DNA of 64,000 nt from Rhytidiadelphus loreus (GCA_947034895.1 OX344765.1:33051001-33115000); one strand, 5' to 3'; counted from the stretch's first letter, positions 47,880 through 59,913 are shown. Notes: generated by a model not told the origin, from the sequence alone. Numbers and translations: made by a program.

Positions 47880-49838
47880 CTTTGTAAGTGGTACCAATAG
47901 CACCAATAAAGGGTTCCTAGGACTTGAGAGCCTCTCCCTTGCCACCTCAAGCCCTTCACAAAGAATTAAAAGTTCTTCAAATGACACCCCAATTTTTTTG
48001 AGGGAAGGTCTCTTGGCACCAAGGATAGGTTTTTAGACTCCCAAAGACCCTTCTATGGCACTAAGAGCCCTTCACGAAGAACCCCCCATCCTTGTACAGA
48101 TGACCAAATTTGTTTTAAGAGAGGTTCATTAAGAACTAAAGGAGGTTCCTAGGATCCTAAAGACCCTCCCATGGCACCAAAAGACCTTAAAAAAGGAGTC
48201 TCTTAAATGACACCCCAAAAAATTAAGAGTCTCTTAAAGAAAATATAAAAAAATTGCTCTTCATATTCCAAGAGCCTTCTATGGCAACAAAAGTCTATCT
48301 AATGACATACCTCCAAAAGAATGGAGAGTCTTTTCTTCTAAAAAAGCTCCTCAGATTCAAGGTCTGGAATCTTCTATGGCACTACGGGGCTATCGAATGA
48401 CATACCAAAAAAATTAAGAGAAAGTTCTTTAGCACCAAAGAAGGGCTCCTCGGATCCATCCTTAGGTTTGGAGGAGTCTATCTTTGGAGAGCACTTTGGC
48501 AACAAGGAAGGGCTCCTCGAATATGAAGATCCTTTCTTAGAAGAGTTCTTTTGCAAAAAACAAAGGCTCTATAGATATGAGGAGCCTTTCTTGGTATCTT
48601 TTGGAGCCTTCTTTAGGCTAAGAGGTACCTTCTATGGGATCCAATGAGTCATATTTGGATTCCAAAGAGCCTTTCGTTGGTTCAGAGGGACCTTTACAAA
48701 AATCCAAAAACCTTCAAATGCCCCCCCTAAAAGGCGTAGAGTCCATTGGGACCACAAAATTACTTTTTGGATCCAAAGAGCCTCTTCTAGCACCAAAAAT
48801 CTATCTAATGATATATTCAATAAATTAAGGGAGAATCAAAGTTATTAAGAAATGACTTCTCAAATTTGAAGTCTAGAGCCTTTTTTGGCATCAACAATCT
48901 ATCTAATGACAAATGGAAAAAAAACTTAAAAAGTCTTTGGCACCACAGAAAGGCTCCTCGGATCCATTAAGAGTCCCTTACAACCTCTATTGAAATAACT
49001 CTAAAGGAACAAGAAAGGGCTCCTTGGAATCCGAGGAGTCATCATCCTCATGTTCCAAAGAGCCTTCCATGGAAAAGTCAAATGGAAATAAAGAAAGCCT
49101 CCTTCGATCCAAGGAGCCTTTAGGGGTCTTTAAGAGCCTTCATTGGGAGAGCCCATGGGAACTAAAGTAGGGCTACTTGAAATCCAAAGAGCCTTTGGAA
49201 ATTGAGAGAAGGCTCCTCGGAACCAAGGAACCTTCTTGGAGTTCCAAGGAGACTCTTTGCAAGAACTTTTTGGCACCAGAAATAGGTTCTTCGAAATCAA
49301 AAAGCCTCCTTTACAAAAAATCTTTGATACCAAAAATAGGCTCCTTCAATTCGAGGAGCCTTTTTTGTCCTTGAAAGCCTTCATTGAAAGAGCCTTTGAG
49401 AACCAAGGAGCCTTCCTTGGGTTCCAAAGAGCCTCCCTTGCAAGAACTCTTTGGCACCAAAAATAGACTCTTTGAAACTAAAGAGCCTCCCTTACAAGAA
49501 GTCATTGACACCAAAAATAGGCTCTTCAAATTTTAGGAGCCTTTTTTGTCCTTGAAAGCCTTTATTGAAAGAGCCTTTGGGAATCAAGAGAAGGTTCCTC
49601 GGAATCGAAGAGCCTCCCTTGCAAAAACCCTTTGGCACCAAAAATAGGCTCCTCGGAACCGAGGAGCTTTTTTTGTCCTTGAAAGCCTTCATTGAGAGAG
49701 CCTTTGGGAATCGAAAGAAGGCTCCTCGGAACCGAGGAGCCTTCCTTGGGTTCCGAGGAGCCTCCCTTGCAAGAATCTTTTGTTCCAAAAATAGGCTCCT
49801 CGGAATCGAGGAGGCTTCCTTGGGTTCCAAGGAGCCTT

Positions 49839-50517
49839 CACTACTAGAACATGGTGTCCAAGTCAAGAAAAAATTAACAATTTTTTGTTGATTGGCATAC
49901 TATATTGACCACTTTATCAATTTTTTGTTGATTAGGTACAAGTTAACAAAATAGCCACTAAATCTTTGTTGATTTAGAAAGTACAATGTTCAATTCAACA
50001 AAAAAGTTAACTCTATCTTGTTCATTTTGACAAGCTCTTTATACAAATAGGGTGGTAGAAGGTAGAACAAACCATGTGGGATATGTGAACCACTCAAAGT
50101 CTTAATTCACATATCCCATATAGTTTGTTCTACCTTCTACCACCCCATTTGTATAAAGAGCTTGCCTTCTCCTCTCTTCTATCACCAAAGTTACCTCTCT
50201 TCAATCATCAAGTTAAATTAAGCTCGTCTTCTTCTTTCTAATTGAAGTTTAAAAGTTAATTTAATTCTCTTGTTAGCATGGCAATTTTTGCCTATGTAGC
50301 ATTTTCTACAGGGTTGATTTTTGGTTTGCCATGTAATGGCTCTTTTTTGAGCAAATTTATAAATGAATTATTATTTTATTTTTTTCAATTGAACACTATA
50401 ACAAAATAGACAACAGTTTTTGATTAAGTACTGTCCAAAAACGCGACCGAGGATACAAACGACATAACACTTTTTTGTTGATTTTTCGTTATGGTGGTCA
50501 CTATTTTTCTACTAGTG
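49839..50517. mobile_element. CACTA-like element, 679 bp, with CTT target duplication
   Basis: The ends are CACTACTAGAA and the complement of TTCTACTAGTG. CTT occurs immediately outside both ends (49836-49838 and 50518-50520). Removing the element and one CTT rejoins GGAGCCTT with CCTTGCAA, the normal array sequence. A TTTTTGTTGATT word recurs near both ends (about 49882, 49926, 49965 and 50474), like the subterminal repeats bound by CACTA transposase. Inside, 50031-50089 and 50106-50164 form a 59-bp hairpin. No ORF for a transposase, so it is non-autonomous. Confidence 0.85.
50031..50164. repeat. Hairpin of a promoter-like segment, also at 56552-56609
   Basis: Two 59-base arms around a 16-base loop. 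Read rightwards from the loop the arm contains ATATCCCATATAG and GTATAAAGAG, resembling the promoter part of an LTR or gene (TATA box, then CT-rich sequence 50165-50240). A single, diverged arm occurs at 56552-56609. Confidence 0.6.
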
Positions 50518-52235
50518 CTTCCTTGCAATAATACTTTGGCACCAAAAATAGGCTTCTCGAATTTGAGGAGCCTTTTTTGTCCTTGAAAGCCTTCATTGAA
50601 AGAGCCTTTGGAACCAAAAGAAGACTCCTCAGAATGGAGGAGCCTTCCTTGGTTTCCAAAGAGTCTCCCTTGCAAGAACCCTTTGGCACCAAAAATTGAC
50701 TCCTTGGAACCGAGGAGCCTTCTTTGGGTTCTAGAGAGCCTTCTTTGGGTTCTAGAGAGCCTCCCTTGGTTTTCGAGGAGCCTCCCTTGCAAGAACCCTT
50801 TGGCACTAAAAATAGGCTCCTCGAAACCAAGGAGCCTTCCTTGGTTTCCAAAGAGTCTTCCTTGCAAGAACCCTTTGGCACCAAAAATTAACTCCTTGGA
50901 ACCGAGGAGCCTTCTTTGGGTTCTAGAGAGCCTCCCTTGGTTTTCGAGGAGCCTCCCTTGCAAGAACCCTTTGGCACTAAAAATAGGCTCCTCGAAACCA
51001 AGGAGCCTTTTTGTTCTTGAAATACTTCATTAAGAGAGCCTTTGGGAACCGAAAGAAGGCTCCTCAGAACCGAGGAGCCTTCCTTGGGTTTTGAGGAGCC
51101 TCCCTTGCAAGAACCCTTTGGCACTAAAAAAAGGCTCTTCAAATTCAAGGAGCCTTTTTTGTCCTCAAAAGCCTTCATTGAGAGAGCCTTTTGGAACCGA
51201 AAGAAGGCTCCTTGGAATTAAAGAGCCTCCTTTGGAAGAATTCTTTGGCACTAAGAAAAGGCTCCTCGAATTCAAGAAGCCTTATAGGGCCTTTAGAGAT
51301 TTTATTGGAGAGCCCTTGGGAACGGAAGGAAGGCTCTTCAAAATTTGAGGAGCCTTCCTTCAGTTCTAAAGAGCCTTCTTTGAAGGAGCCCTTGGCACCA
51401 AAGAAAGTCTCCTCAAATTCAAGGAGCCTTTTGGAGTTCCTTATTGGGAGAGCCTTTTGGCACCAAAAATAGGTTCTTGGATTCTAAGTAGCATTCTTTA
51501 GAAGAACCCTTTAACACCAAGGAGCCTTTTAGAGTCTTCATTGGAGGAGCCTTGGAACCAAAAGAGGGATCTACAGAATCTAAAGAGCCTTCCTTGAGAT
51601 CTAAGGGGCCTTCCCTGGAAGAGCCCTTTGGCACCCAAAAAAGGCTTTTGGATTTGAGGAGTCTATTGGAGTTATATAGAGCCTTAATTGGGTGAGCCCT
51701 TAGAATCCAAAGGAAGGCTCTTCGGAATCCAAAGAGCCTTCTTTGGAAGAGACTTTGGGTTTCAAATAGCCTTTTTTGGGAGAGTCTTTTGCCAACAAGA
51801 AAGGTCTCTATGGATACAAGGATCGTTCATTGTGTTTGATACACTTAGGAGGGTTCTAGAGAGCCTTTCATTGGCTTGAAGGGACCCTTATAAATCACAA
51901 TGAATTAGAGATCTTCAAATAATCCTTTTTATAAATAGAAAAGAATCCTTAGCACCAGAAATTGTCTTTTTAAATCCAAGGAATTGTATGATAATTTTTC
52001 TTTTTAGTTTTTAAATATCTGAAAAAAGAATTTAAATCATAGTTCTTAAAATCTACGAAATTAATAGGAAGAAAGTCTTTGGCACCAATAAATGGCTCCG
52101 CCCATTTGAGAAGACATCTCTTGCATTAAAAAAATTGAATTTAAAACCAAAATTTCAATTCTATGAACTCCTCAAATTAATAGAGGGAAGGTCTTTTTGC
52201 ACCAAAAATTGACTCTATATATTTGAGGAGCCATC

Positions 52236-54110
52236 TACTGTTTTAGTAGTAGTCTAGATCTAGTAGCTCTATTCCGACCCTATTCTTCCCCTAATGATAT
52301 CCATCTAACAATTCATAGTCAAGACACATGTGTTAGAGTTGGTTAAATAATGGTCAATTGGAGTAGGCCTTACTAGACTAATTAGTTCAAGGTGGAAGTA
52401 GTATTTGGCACCTCAAGGATGACTCAAATCATTTGTAAAATTGTAAACATCAAAAGAATACATACAAAAAGACAAATGTGTGGACAATGGTAATATAATT
52501 TTTTTTCTAATGGGGTGCCTAGATCAAAAGTTATGCTACCTTGAGCTTTTATTGTAGCCTAGGCAATTTGGGCATTTGGGGGGCATCTTTTCCTAAAACC
52601 CTCATCAACTTTTGAAATTTGGCATGTATGTAACCAATAAAGTATGGCATACAACTATCAAAAAAATCCTAAAATTTTAGTCCTAAAATCACATTGTAAG
52701 AGGAGTCAAACTTTATTAGCTATATTAGGGTAGTTTCAAGAAAAAACATTTTTTTTAACTTCAAGCCCTCTTACCTTGCAATCTATCATGTCAAAGTTCT
52801 TGTAATTTTTCCCACATATTCCAAATTTTTGTCTCTAACTTTTCACTAATTGGATTTCAAATAAAAAAAAATTCTAATTGCACAAGAAATCATTAAAAAA
52901 ATGACTAGTTTAAATATTGCCAATTCACTTAACCTCCTTGCAATGATGGATGATTTAGAGTAAGCTAGACTCTATATTTTCTTTTGAAATTTTTCATAAG
53001 TGAATCTAACATCATATATTTATAAATAGTGAAAATAATCATTTTTGAATAGAAAAAAGATTGTACTCCAAGAAGGCTCAAAGTCTACAAAGCTTGTTTT
53101 GCAGGAATTAATCTCAAAAAAACTTTGATCTCACTTCAAATGTTATAATCTTTTAATACATGCAATCAAATGGCCTAAAATCTTTTTCACACATTGCCTT
53201 ACCTATATAGTACACTTTTGAATGGTTGGAATTGAAAAAAATGTTTAGGTTTTTGACTTTGGACAATGCATCAAAAATTGGTAGTTTTGAACTTTTTCAC
53301 TTCCAAAACAACTTCCAACCTTTAGAGATTGAATAAAATCCATTCTCCACTACATTTTTTTTTATCAATCAAATATTTGCAACCTCTATAATAAAAATTG
53401 GAAAAAAAATTAGGGCCTAATTCAATGGAAGTTTTAGGGAAGATACTATAGATTATATCTCCACAATTACTTGAAAAGTGTCCCGATGTTCCTAAAGACC
53501 CTAAAGTGTCTTTAGAGGCCTTGAATACTTTTGCCAAAAAAATTCATAATAATTTAAAATTCCATAGTATTCAATCCAAGAACAAGTTTTTTTTCTTCTA
53601 TTCAGTGATTCACAAAGTGCTTGGAATTTTTTTTATAATTTTTGTGAGGGCTTTTGATAAGAATTTTCATTGACATGATTTTCTGTAGTTGGTCTTTTAT
53701 TATTTAAATTAAAATGAAGAATACATAATTCTTTTTAACTCCCAAAGTCCCAAGCCCAATTTCTATCAAAAAACACTCAAAACTATCATTCCTATTGCAT
53801 TCATCCAAGAAATTAAAAAAAATATGTATTTTAGAATCCAATTGAAATAAAAATCATATTCACATAAAGCTAATAATTTTTTCTACCTTATAAGAAAGTT
53901 TCAAAAAAATTCACCAAAAATTGAACTCATAAAAAACCTACTTGAAATCTTTTTTTTCCTCCATAGGGACAATAGGACTTCAAGGGTTAAAGAACAATAC
54001 AATGAATGTACACTTGGTAGAAACGTTTGTGCATTCCAAGTATATGGGAGTCATAAAAAAATGGATGGAGAGAACCATAGGATTCTAGGGCATGTATTGC
54101 AATGTGTAAA
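52236..54110. other. AT-rich DNA right of the array, no gene seen
   Basis: Contains copies of the dispersed repeat (52775-52900 partial, 53140-53335, and 53735-53835 in reverse). No plausible coding region. Confidence 0.45.
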
Positions 54111-54478
54111 TAAGGTCCCTCCTAGATGGATGATGAATGGATGATATGTATGAAATTAATTCACAAATCATCCCCATAGTGGTACATTTTTTGTTGCAGG
54201 AGAAGCTAGACTATTACTCTCGGACTTACCTGCAACATTTGAATGCTAAATTAACTACCTTAATTAAAGGTATTTAACAACAAATTGATTTTTTAAAATC
54301 TATTTTTAATCATTTATATTTTAGTAATTTTGACATTATTATTTTTGGATTTGACATCACTATTTATAACTCTAACATGTCTATTTCTAATTAACAAAAA
54401 TCTTATTGAGTGCTCAAATTTAAACGTTTGTTGCTCAACACTCATTGCTTGTTGTTCCCCGCTCTAGCGTCATTGTCC
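54110..54478. repeat. Inner right end block of the large repeat structure
   Basis: GATGGATGATGAATGGATGA-rich sequence, then TCTAACATGTCTATTTCTAA, then GTTGCTCAACACTCATTGC and CCCCGCTCTAGCGTCATTG. It is a direct, diverged copy of 55000-55309 and an inverted relative of 45606-45665. Confidence 0.65.
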
Positions 54479-54999
54479 AAGGATGTACATATTCTCAGAA
54501 TGATTAATAAACCAACATCTTCAATAAAAGTTAGGTTCCAAAGAGGCTCATCGTAAGAAAATAAAAAACTAAACCCAATATATGGAGGGATTGAAGGAAG
54601 CCTGAGGCTCATGAGAAGGTGGTGAAAAAAAAATTTGGTCTATAAAGTCAATGTTCTTCAATGAAAGGTTTTGAAATCACAAAAAGAAATTAATGAACCA
54701 TTGCAGAATTGATTGTTACATTTTTCCAGATGAACCTTAACAATATTTTTTGGTTTCAAGGACCCCTAAACCACAATCAAACTACAATATAGGATTAGTT
54801 GTTACATTTCTCCAAATGAACCTTGAAGATGCTATTCAGTTTCGAGGAGCATTAAACCAACCTCAAAATAGTTAACAAAGTTTTGTGGTCAACAATGCAA
54901 ATCTTAATGATTTTTGTAAATTTTTATTTTTTAAAATAAATATTCAAAAAATTACATTCCATTTTCTAGGACTTCTACTATAATATATAAATCACGCCT

Positions 55000-55309
55000 T
55001 TCTTGGATAGATGATGAATGGATGACATGGATGAAGTTCATTTGTACATGGATGAATGGATGTTCTCTCATGCAATATTTGATTGCAACATTGATTATTT
55101 TAAATAAAAAATTTGCAAATTTTTTTGCAATTTTTTCTATTTGGGATTTTTGACATTACTATTTTGGGGTCTGACAATACTATTTATTACTCTAACATGT
55201 CTATTTTTAGTAAAAATCCTCGCAATAAATGCTCAAATCTAATCGCTCATCGCTCAATGCTCAACGCTCGTTGCTCCCTGCTCACACTCTAGCGTCGTTG
55301 CATTTACCC
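55000..55309. repeat. Outer right end block of the large repeat structure
   Basis: The same order as the inner right block: GATGAATGGATGACATGG, TCTAACATGTCTATTTTTAG, then ATCGCTCAATGCTCAACGC, TTGCTCCCTGCTCA and CTCTAGCGTCGTTGCATT. The last part is the inverted partner of 44657-44718. Confidence 0.7.
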
Positions 55310-56702
55310 ATGATTCCAATAAACTTGAAGTTTTTGTGTTTGTTTATGTCTTGATTGATGTTAGTCTCTTACTCCCTTATTCTTCATAAATTAAAAAAAT
55401 CATTTTATATTTAAAATTCAATTTTTCTAATTTGTCACACTTTCGGATTTTTTGTTTTTAATATTGGAAAAAAGTCCAAATTTAATGATTGAAAGCTAAA
55501 ATTTTGGTGGTCTATTCTTAAACTAGTGGGACATGTTCCATATGAAGGGCATAAAAAAATATGTTATTTTATGTCCTCCATGTTTGTGCATTCTCACAAT
55601 AGTCTAGTGCAAATTTGTACAATTGACTTTCAATTTTTTTTTATATTTCTTTTTTCATTGCTTGAGCAAAAAAGTGGCAATTTTTTATAATTTTTGCCTA
55701 GGATCTACCTTGGTCTTTTAGGAGATAATTATGAGCACAACACCTACTAACCTATTCTCTACTATATATGATAAAGAAACTCATGCACTTCAATAAAATA
55801 AACAAAAGAGTCACATTGGATACTTTGAATGGTCCTTGTATAAAAGTTGACTCACTATTACAAACATTGTACAAATAAAGATGCACAAGTTGTTTTGGGG
55901 ATGAAAGCATGAAATGTTTCAATTATTTTTGCATCACATGTTGCATGTCCAACACAAAATTTAGCATAACTTCTAGAGATTTTTCTTGCTATACTTGAAA
56001 TTCATATTGAAAGCAAATGGAAACTTGCCTATTGTGAGTCAATTAATATTTTTATGTAATTTCTTAAAAAACTTTATTATATATTTATTATTTCATTTAT
56101 CTAATTTGTCACATTCTAGGTTCAAGAGTTTTTTAGTATTGTAATGAGTCCAAGATGATGACTTTCATTTCAAAATTTGAATACCAGATTCCTCTACTAA
56201 GATTGCGAGAATTTACCAAAAGAATTCTAAGAAAAATTAATGTCCATATAGATGCTACTCAATTAATTTCAATTGTAGATTTCAAAATGTACATAATTGC
56301 AATTATGTGTTGTTTTCTATGTTAGTTAGCTAGAGACTTTTTTTCAAGCCAAACTTTTAAAATAACTATAATTAAACTTGTATTTCAAATTGACAATTAG
56401 GTAGATATGACCATTTTGAACTTGATTCAAATTTTTGAAATAAATTTGAAAGGAAATATATATATCCACTTATAGTGCAAGGACATTGAGTCATTAGTGA
56501 CAATGTAGCCCCAAGAGCAACTTACAAAGATGTGTGTGAAGTTGAGAAAGACAAGCTCTTTATACAAATTGGATGGTAGGAGGCAAAACAACCCATGTGG
56601 GATATGTAAATGGTTAGGATTAGTAAGGGCTCAATTGCTCATAGTTAAGTTCTACTTTTTGATTATGAATGGTCAAGCTCTCTCCTTCAAATTACCCCAT
56701 AC
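55310..56702. other. AT-rich intergenic DNA, no gene seen
   Basis: Only a diverged single copy of the promoter-like segment (56552-56609) stands out. Confidence 0.45.
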
Positions 56703-56970
56703 ATTAGATGAGATTGGGGGGGGGGGGGGGGGCTAGAAGGCCGTTTCGGGTCTGTTCCCAACTCCGTTCTCCCCGGTCTTCTCGAACTGTGGTGTCAAAT
56801 TTTATTTTTTTCAAAAAAAAAAAAAAAAATCGGTTAGTCTCTCGGCTAGGTCAGCTCAAGCGGGGAACGATGATTTTCAGTGGTTTTCAGGTGGGTTTTG
56901 AGTTGGGAACTCACAGCCCTCCACAATGGCCAAAACACATGTAATGTCCTTTGAGAGTTTATGATGGACA
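56703..56970. mobile_element. Partial CATTAGATGAG-type element
   Basis: Starts CATTAGATGAGATT, followed by a G-run of about 16 bases, then GGCCGTTTCGGG, GTTCCCAACTC and an A-run. It matches the left part of 28889-29442. The right end is unclear, so it is probably truncated. Confidence 0.5.
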
Positions 56971-57565
56971 TGGATTTCATTATAAAAAAGACCTCTCTAT
57001 CCTTTCTTCTCACAAAAGTTCAATAAAGGATTTCTTTCATGTTTCCATCAAAAGAATTCTTGATGGTAGTCATTGGACTACACATTGAACAACTTGGTCA
57101 TTTAATTCTTGTTGAATTCTTAAAATTGACATATTTCCATTGATTTCGGCAACTGGTGTTATTAATTTTCAAGATTTTCGGCAATTATCATTATAATTTC
57201 CTGAAATTACGATATCCTTAAAAAACAATTAATTTTTGCTGAACCTGATAAGATACTACGGTAGACTACTATAGAAATTTATTGGAAAATTTTCAAAAAA
57301 TATAACTACATAGATTGAAAGATTAGTGTTTGAAATAAGAAAAATTAAATTTGACCTTGCTTGATGGGATAAATAGACTTTAAGTCCTACAATGAAATTT
57401 ATACACTACACATAGGTGTTCATTTTGACAATTGCATCCTATATTATTTGAATTATATACCAACCAAAGTTTAGAGATAGATGTGGAATTTAGTAGAAAA
57501 TCCCCTAACTACTTGAGTTGCTTGAATTTTTCAAGCAACATAACTTTTGATGTGAGCACCCAATT

Positions 57566-57625
<60 letters not shown>

Positions 57626-57960
57626 TAGAGTGTATATACCTACACCTTGTGCCAAAATTTCAAAAATAGTCATTGAGAATTGATATTGAAGGAACCTATC
57701 CAAATTTCAATTGGTCATTTAACTACTTGGTCCTTTAGGGGTTAACCTCTAAAACTTTGCAATGTTTGGAAGCCCAAAGCTACTTCAAAATATTTGTACC
57801 CTCAAGCAAGTCATGAATCTATATTTATTCTTTAACAAATCCAACTATATGATCATTCATTTAACTTGTTCAAGTTCATCCTCCCAAAATTTTACAATGA
57901 AAATCCCCACTTAATGCAAGTTCAATTTGTCTAAGTGTCAAATAGTAGGATCTTGTACTA
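56971..57960. other. AT-rich intergenic DNA with a TA microsatellite
   Basis: Alternating AT fills 57569-57621. No gene seen in the rest. Confidence 0.55.
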
Positions 57961-57962
57961 GC

Positions 57963-58832
57963 ATTAGGTGAGATTTGGGGTGTCCCCTTGGGGGGTGCAT
58001 TTAGTTCTACTACAACAAACCACGTGTGAACAAGTGGTTTATAATAAACTATAATTTCAACCTAAAATTTTGAGTATTGTTTAATAATGACTACAGGTTT
58101 CTATTGCCAAAATTTCCAATTCAAATAAAATATGAAATAATTTCTAGAAGAAGTTGAAAATGAACTAAAATGATATATTTTTCAACTCAAATAATTATAG
58201 AGAACACATTTAGATGACCATTGAATCAATATTCAACTCAAAATGAACTTTCAATAGAGAGTTATTTTTTGAAATTTTTTATTCATTTTTTAGACAATTT
58301 TTTCTTATATAATATAGGGGTGTAAAAGATATTTTTTAGTTCTACAGTGTATCCTTTTACTTCAAAAATTTGTAACTGATTATTGTTAACAAATAAAAAT
58401 ATCAATAATTCAAAACATAAATTCCCAAAGTAGAAAAATCTATTTGTATTTTATTTATTTATTTATAATTAAAATTCAAAAAGTATATAGGGGTCCAAAG
58501 TTTTGTTCGCACTTGGTTTCTAATGGACACTCTAAGTGATCCCCCCAAGGATGTCCTGAAGACCGCGAGTTATCATGCAGTAGAGATAAGTGAATTTGAC
58601 CACTGCAGTGACACTGCAACAATCCTACGTGGCCAAGAGGCTACCACCTCATTTCTCAAAAAAGAAATTATTATTATTATTTTTTCAGATTTTTTTTTGC
58701 ATTTTCAGATTTCTCATTAATTAATTTTAATTTAAATTCTAATAGTTGGCTTTTCCTTCAATGCGGGGGGAAAAGTAAAAAGAACAGGCTTGAAACAATC
58801 TTTTGGTGGCCTCAAATCCTCCCTAGTGACTA
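57963..58832. mobile_element. Nested TIR elements, including copy B of the 19-kb element
   Basis: 58030-58548 is homologous along its length, in the same orientation, to the interior of 19084-19657 and ends with the same CACTCTAAGTGAT word. Outside it, CATTAGGTGAGATTTGGGG at 57963 and CCTCAAATCCTCCCTAGTGA near 58830 resemble ends of the CATTAGATGAG family, suggesting one element inside or beside another. Exact borders are uncertain. Confidence 0.5.
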
Positions 58833-59669
58833 ATAGAAGATGTTTAAAAGAAATTTCAGAAACTTTAATCATATCAGTTACAAGACATAAGCATTTGAAG
58901 TGAGAAACAAGATTTTTTGTTCTTAGCCTAACAACCCTGCCTAGATTAGAAGGCTTTGAATCTTCTTAACTTAAAATTTTGTACTATAGATTGTGAATTA
59001 AAAAAATTTTGATGTTGAAGAATTGAGTTGAGAGTTTGGGATAAAAATTCAAAACAAACCCTATAATCTCCATTCCTTAAAAAATTGTTAAATTGAGGCA
59101 AGTACAAGATAGAAGGAAAAATTAAATTATTGATAGTTTTAAGATGGAATTGAAACACACTAATCCCAACAATGAGATTGTTTTTAGAAAGCAAACTAAA
59201 CCATGTGCAACTTTTTTTTCAAAAATTATTAAAATTTAGTGTTGTTTTGTAGACTATCCTATCAAATTCTTGAGAAAATAATCTTTTTTTAGGATAAAAT
59301 TTTAGTTGCTAGCTTTGATATTGAAATAAAAAAAAACTTACAACTTTTGCAATATTTATTTGAATGACATGAAACAAAGCTTCAAATGTGATTATGTGAG
59401 TATATTAAGATGATTAGGATTCATTCTAAAGATTTCATTCAAATATTCTAAATTATGAAGTCAATAGAGCATGCTTGAGTTTTCATAAAATTCAAAATAG
59501 ATTCCATAAATAGTCATTTTTGTAATTATGAAGTTCTTCAAAAATAATCAAAAGTGATAATGGATCAAAATGCAATATATCTTGAGGTCATTCTTGCAAT
59601 CTTGCAAGCATATTTGATTTGTATATTTGTTGCAAACTAAGAAAGTAAGAAACATTTGAAACTAGAATA
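58833..59669. other. AT-rich intergenic DNA, no gene seen
   Basis: 59030-59300 is a reverse-orientation relative of the duplicated sequence at 30.4-31.7 kb. The minus-strand ORF at 58946-59194 lies in it and is not convincing. Confidence 0.45.
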
Positions 59670-59913
59670 ATGGTCAATTTCGTTAAAATGGCGGTATTCC
59701 ATTAAAATGGCACAAAATGAACCACTGAAAGAATGAAAACAATGGAAAGATTGTCTAAGGGGAGTGGAAATGCGTGAACTAGGAGTGATTTGAATGTGTT
59801 AGGCATAAAATTGGCACATGTATAACCCTATTACAGCACACTTATTCTCTTTTGTAGAAGATATTCCATTAAAATGGTGTGCGGAATACCGCCATTTTAA
59901 TGAAATTGACCAT
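59670..59913. mobile_element. 244-bp MITE with 30-bp inverted ends
   Basis: The ends share ATGGTCAATTTC(G/A)TTAAAA and TGGCGGTATTCC, with the right end inverted. An extra internal copy of CCATTAAAATGG lies next to each end. AATA flanks both sides and could be a 4-bp target duplication, although AT-rich flanks make that weak. No ORF. Confidence 0.75.

Larger units (their letters stand above)
47880..52235. repeat. Palindromic CTCCTCGG/CCGAGGAG tandem array
   Basis: About 3.7 kb of array sequence, plus one insertion, built from TTTGGCACCAAAAATAGG, CTCCTCGGAACCGAGGAG, CCTTCCTTGGGTTCC and CCTCCCTTGCAAGAACC. The spacing of the GGCACC word varies, roughly 70-180 bases, and many units contain perfect short palindromes. 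Copies are most uniform at 49.4-51.2 kb and decay to both sides. Open frames of 60-180 codons occur in several frames on both strands because the unit has few stops; they are not consistent with one protein. It is best read as a satellite or as transposon-internal repeats. Confidence 0.8.

Noticed and set aside
50424..50963. 179-codon repeat protein, and similar ORFs at 49.2-51.6 kb on both strands
   Set aside because: Every frame of the palindromic array is partly open, frames change between units, and no long ORF or start context is shared. Satellite DNA explains it better.
44657..55309. Immune-type diversity or CRISPR-like array reading of the repeat region
   Set aside because: Repeat units vary in length and sequence, spacers are not uniform, and no associated genes are present. 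The setting is a plant nuclear genome.
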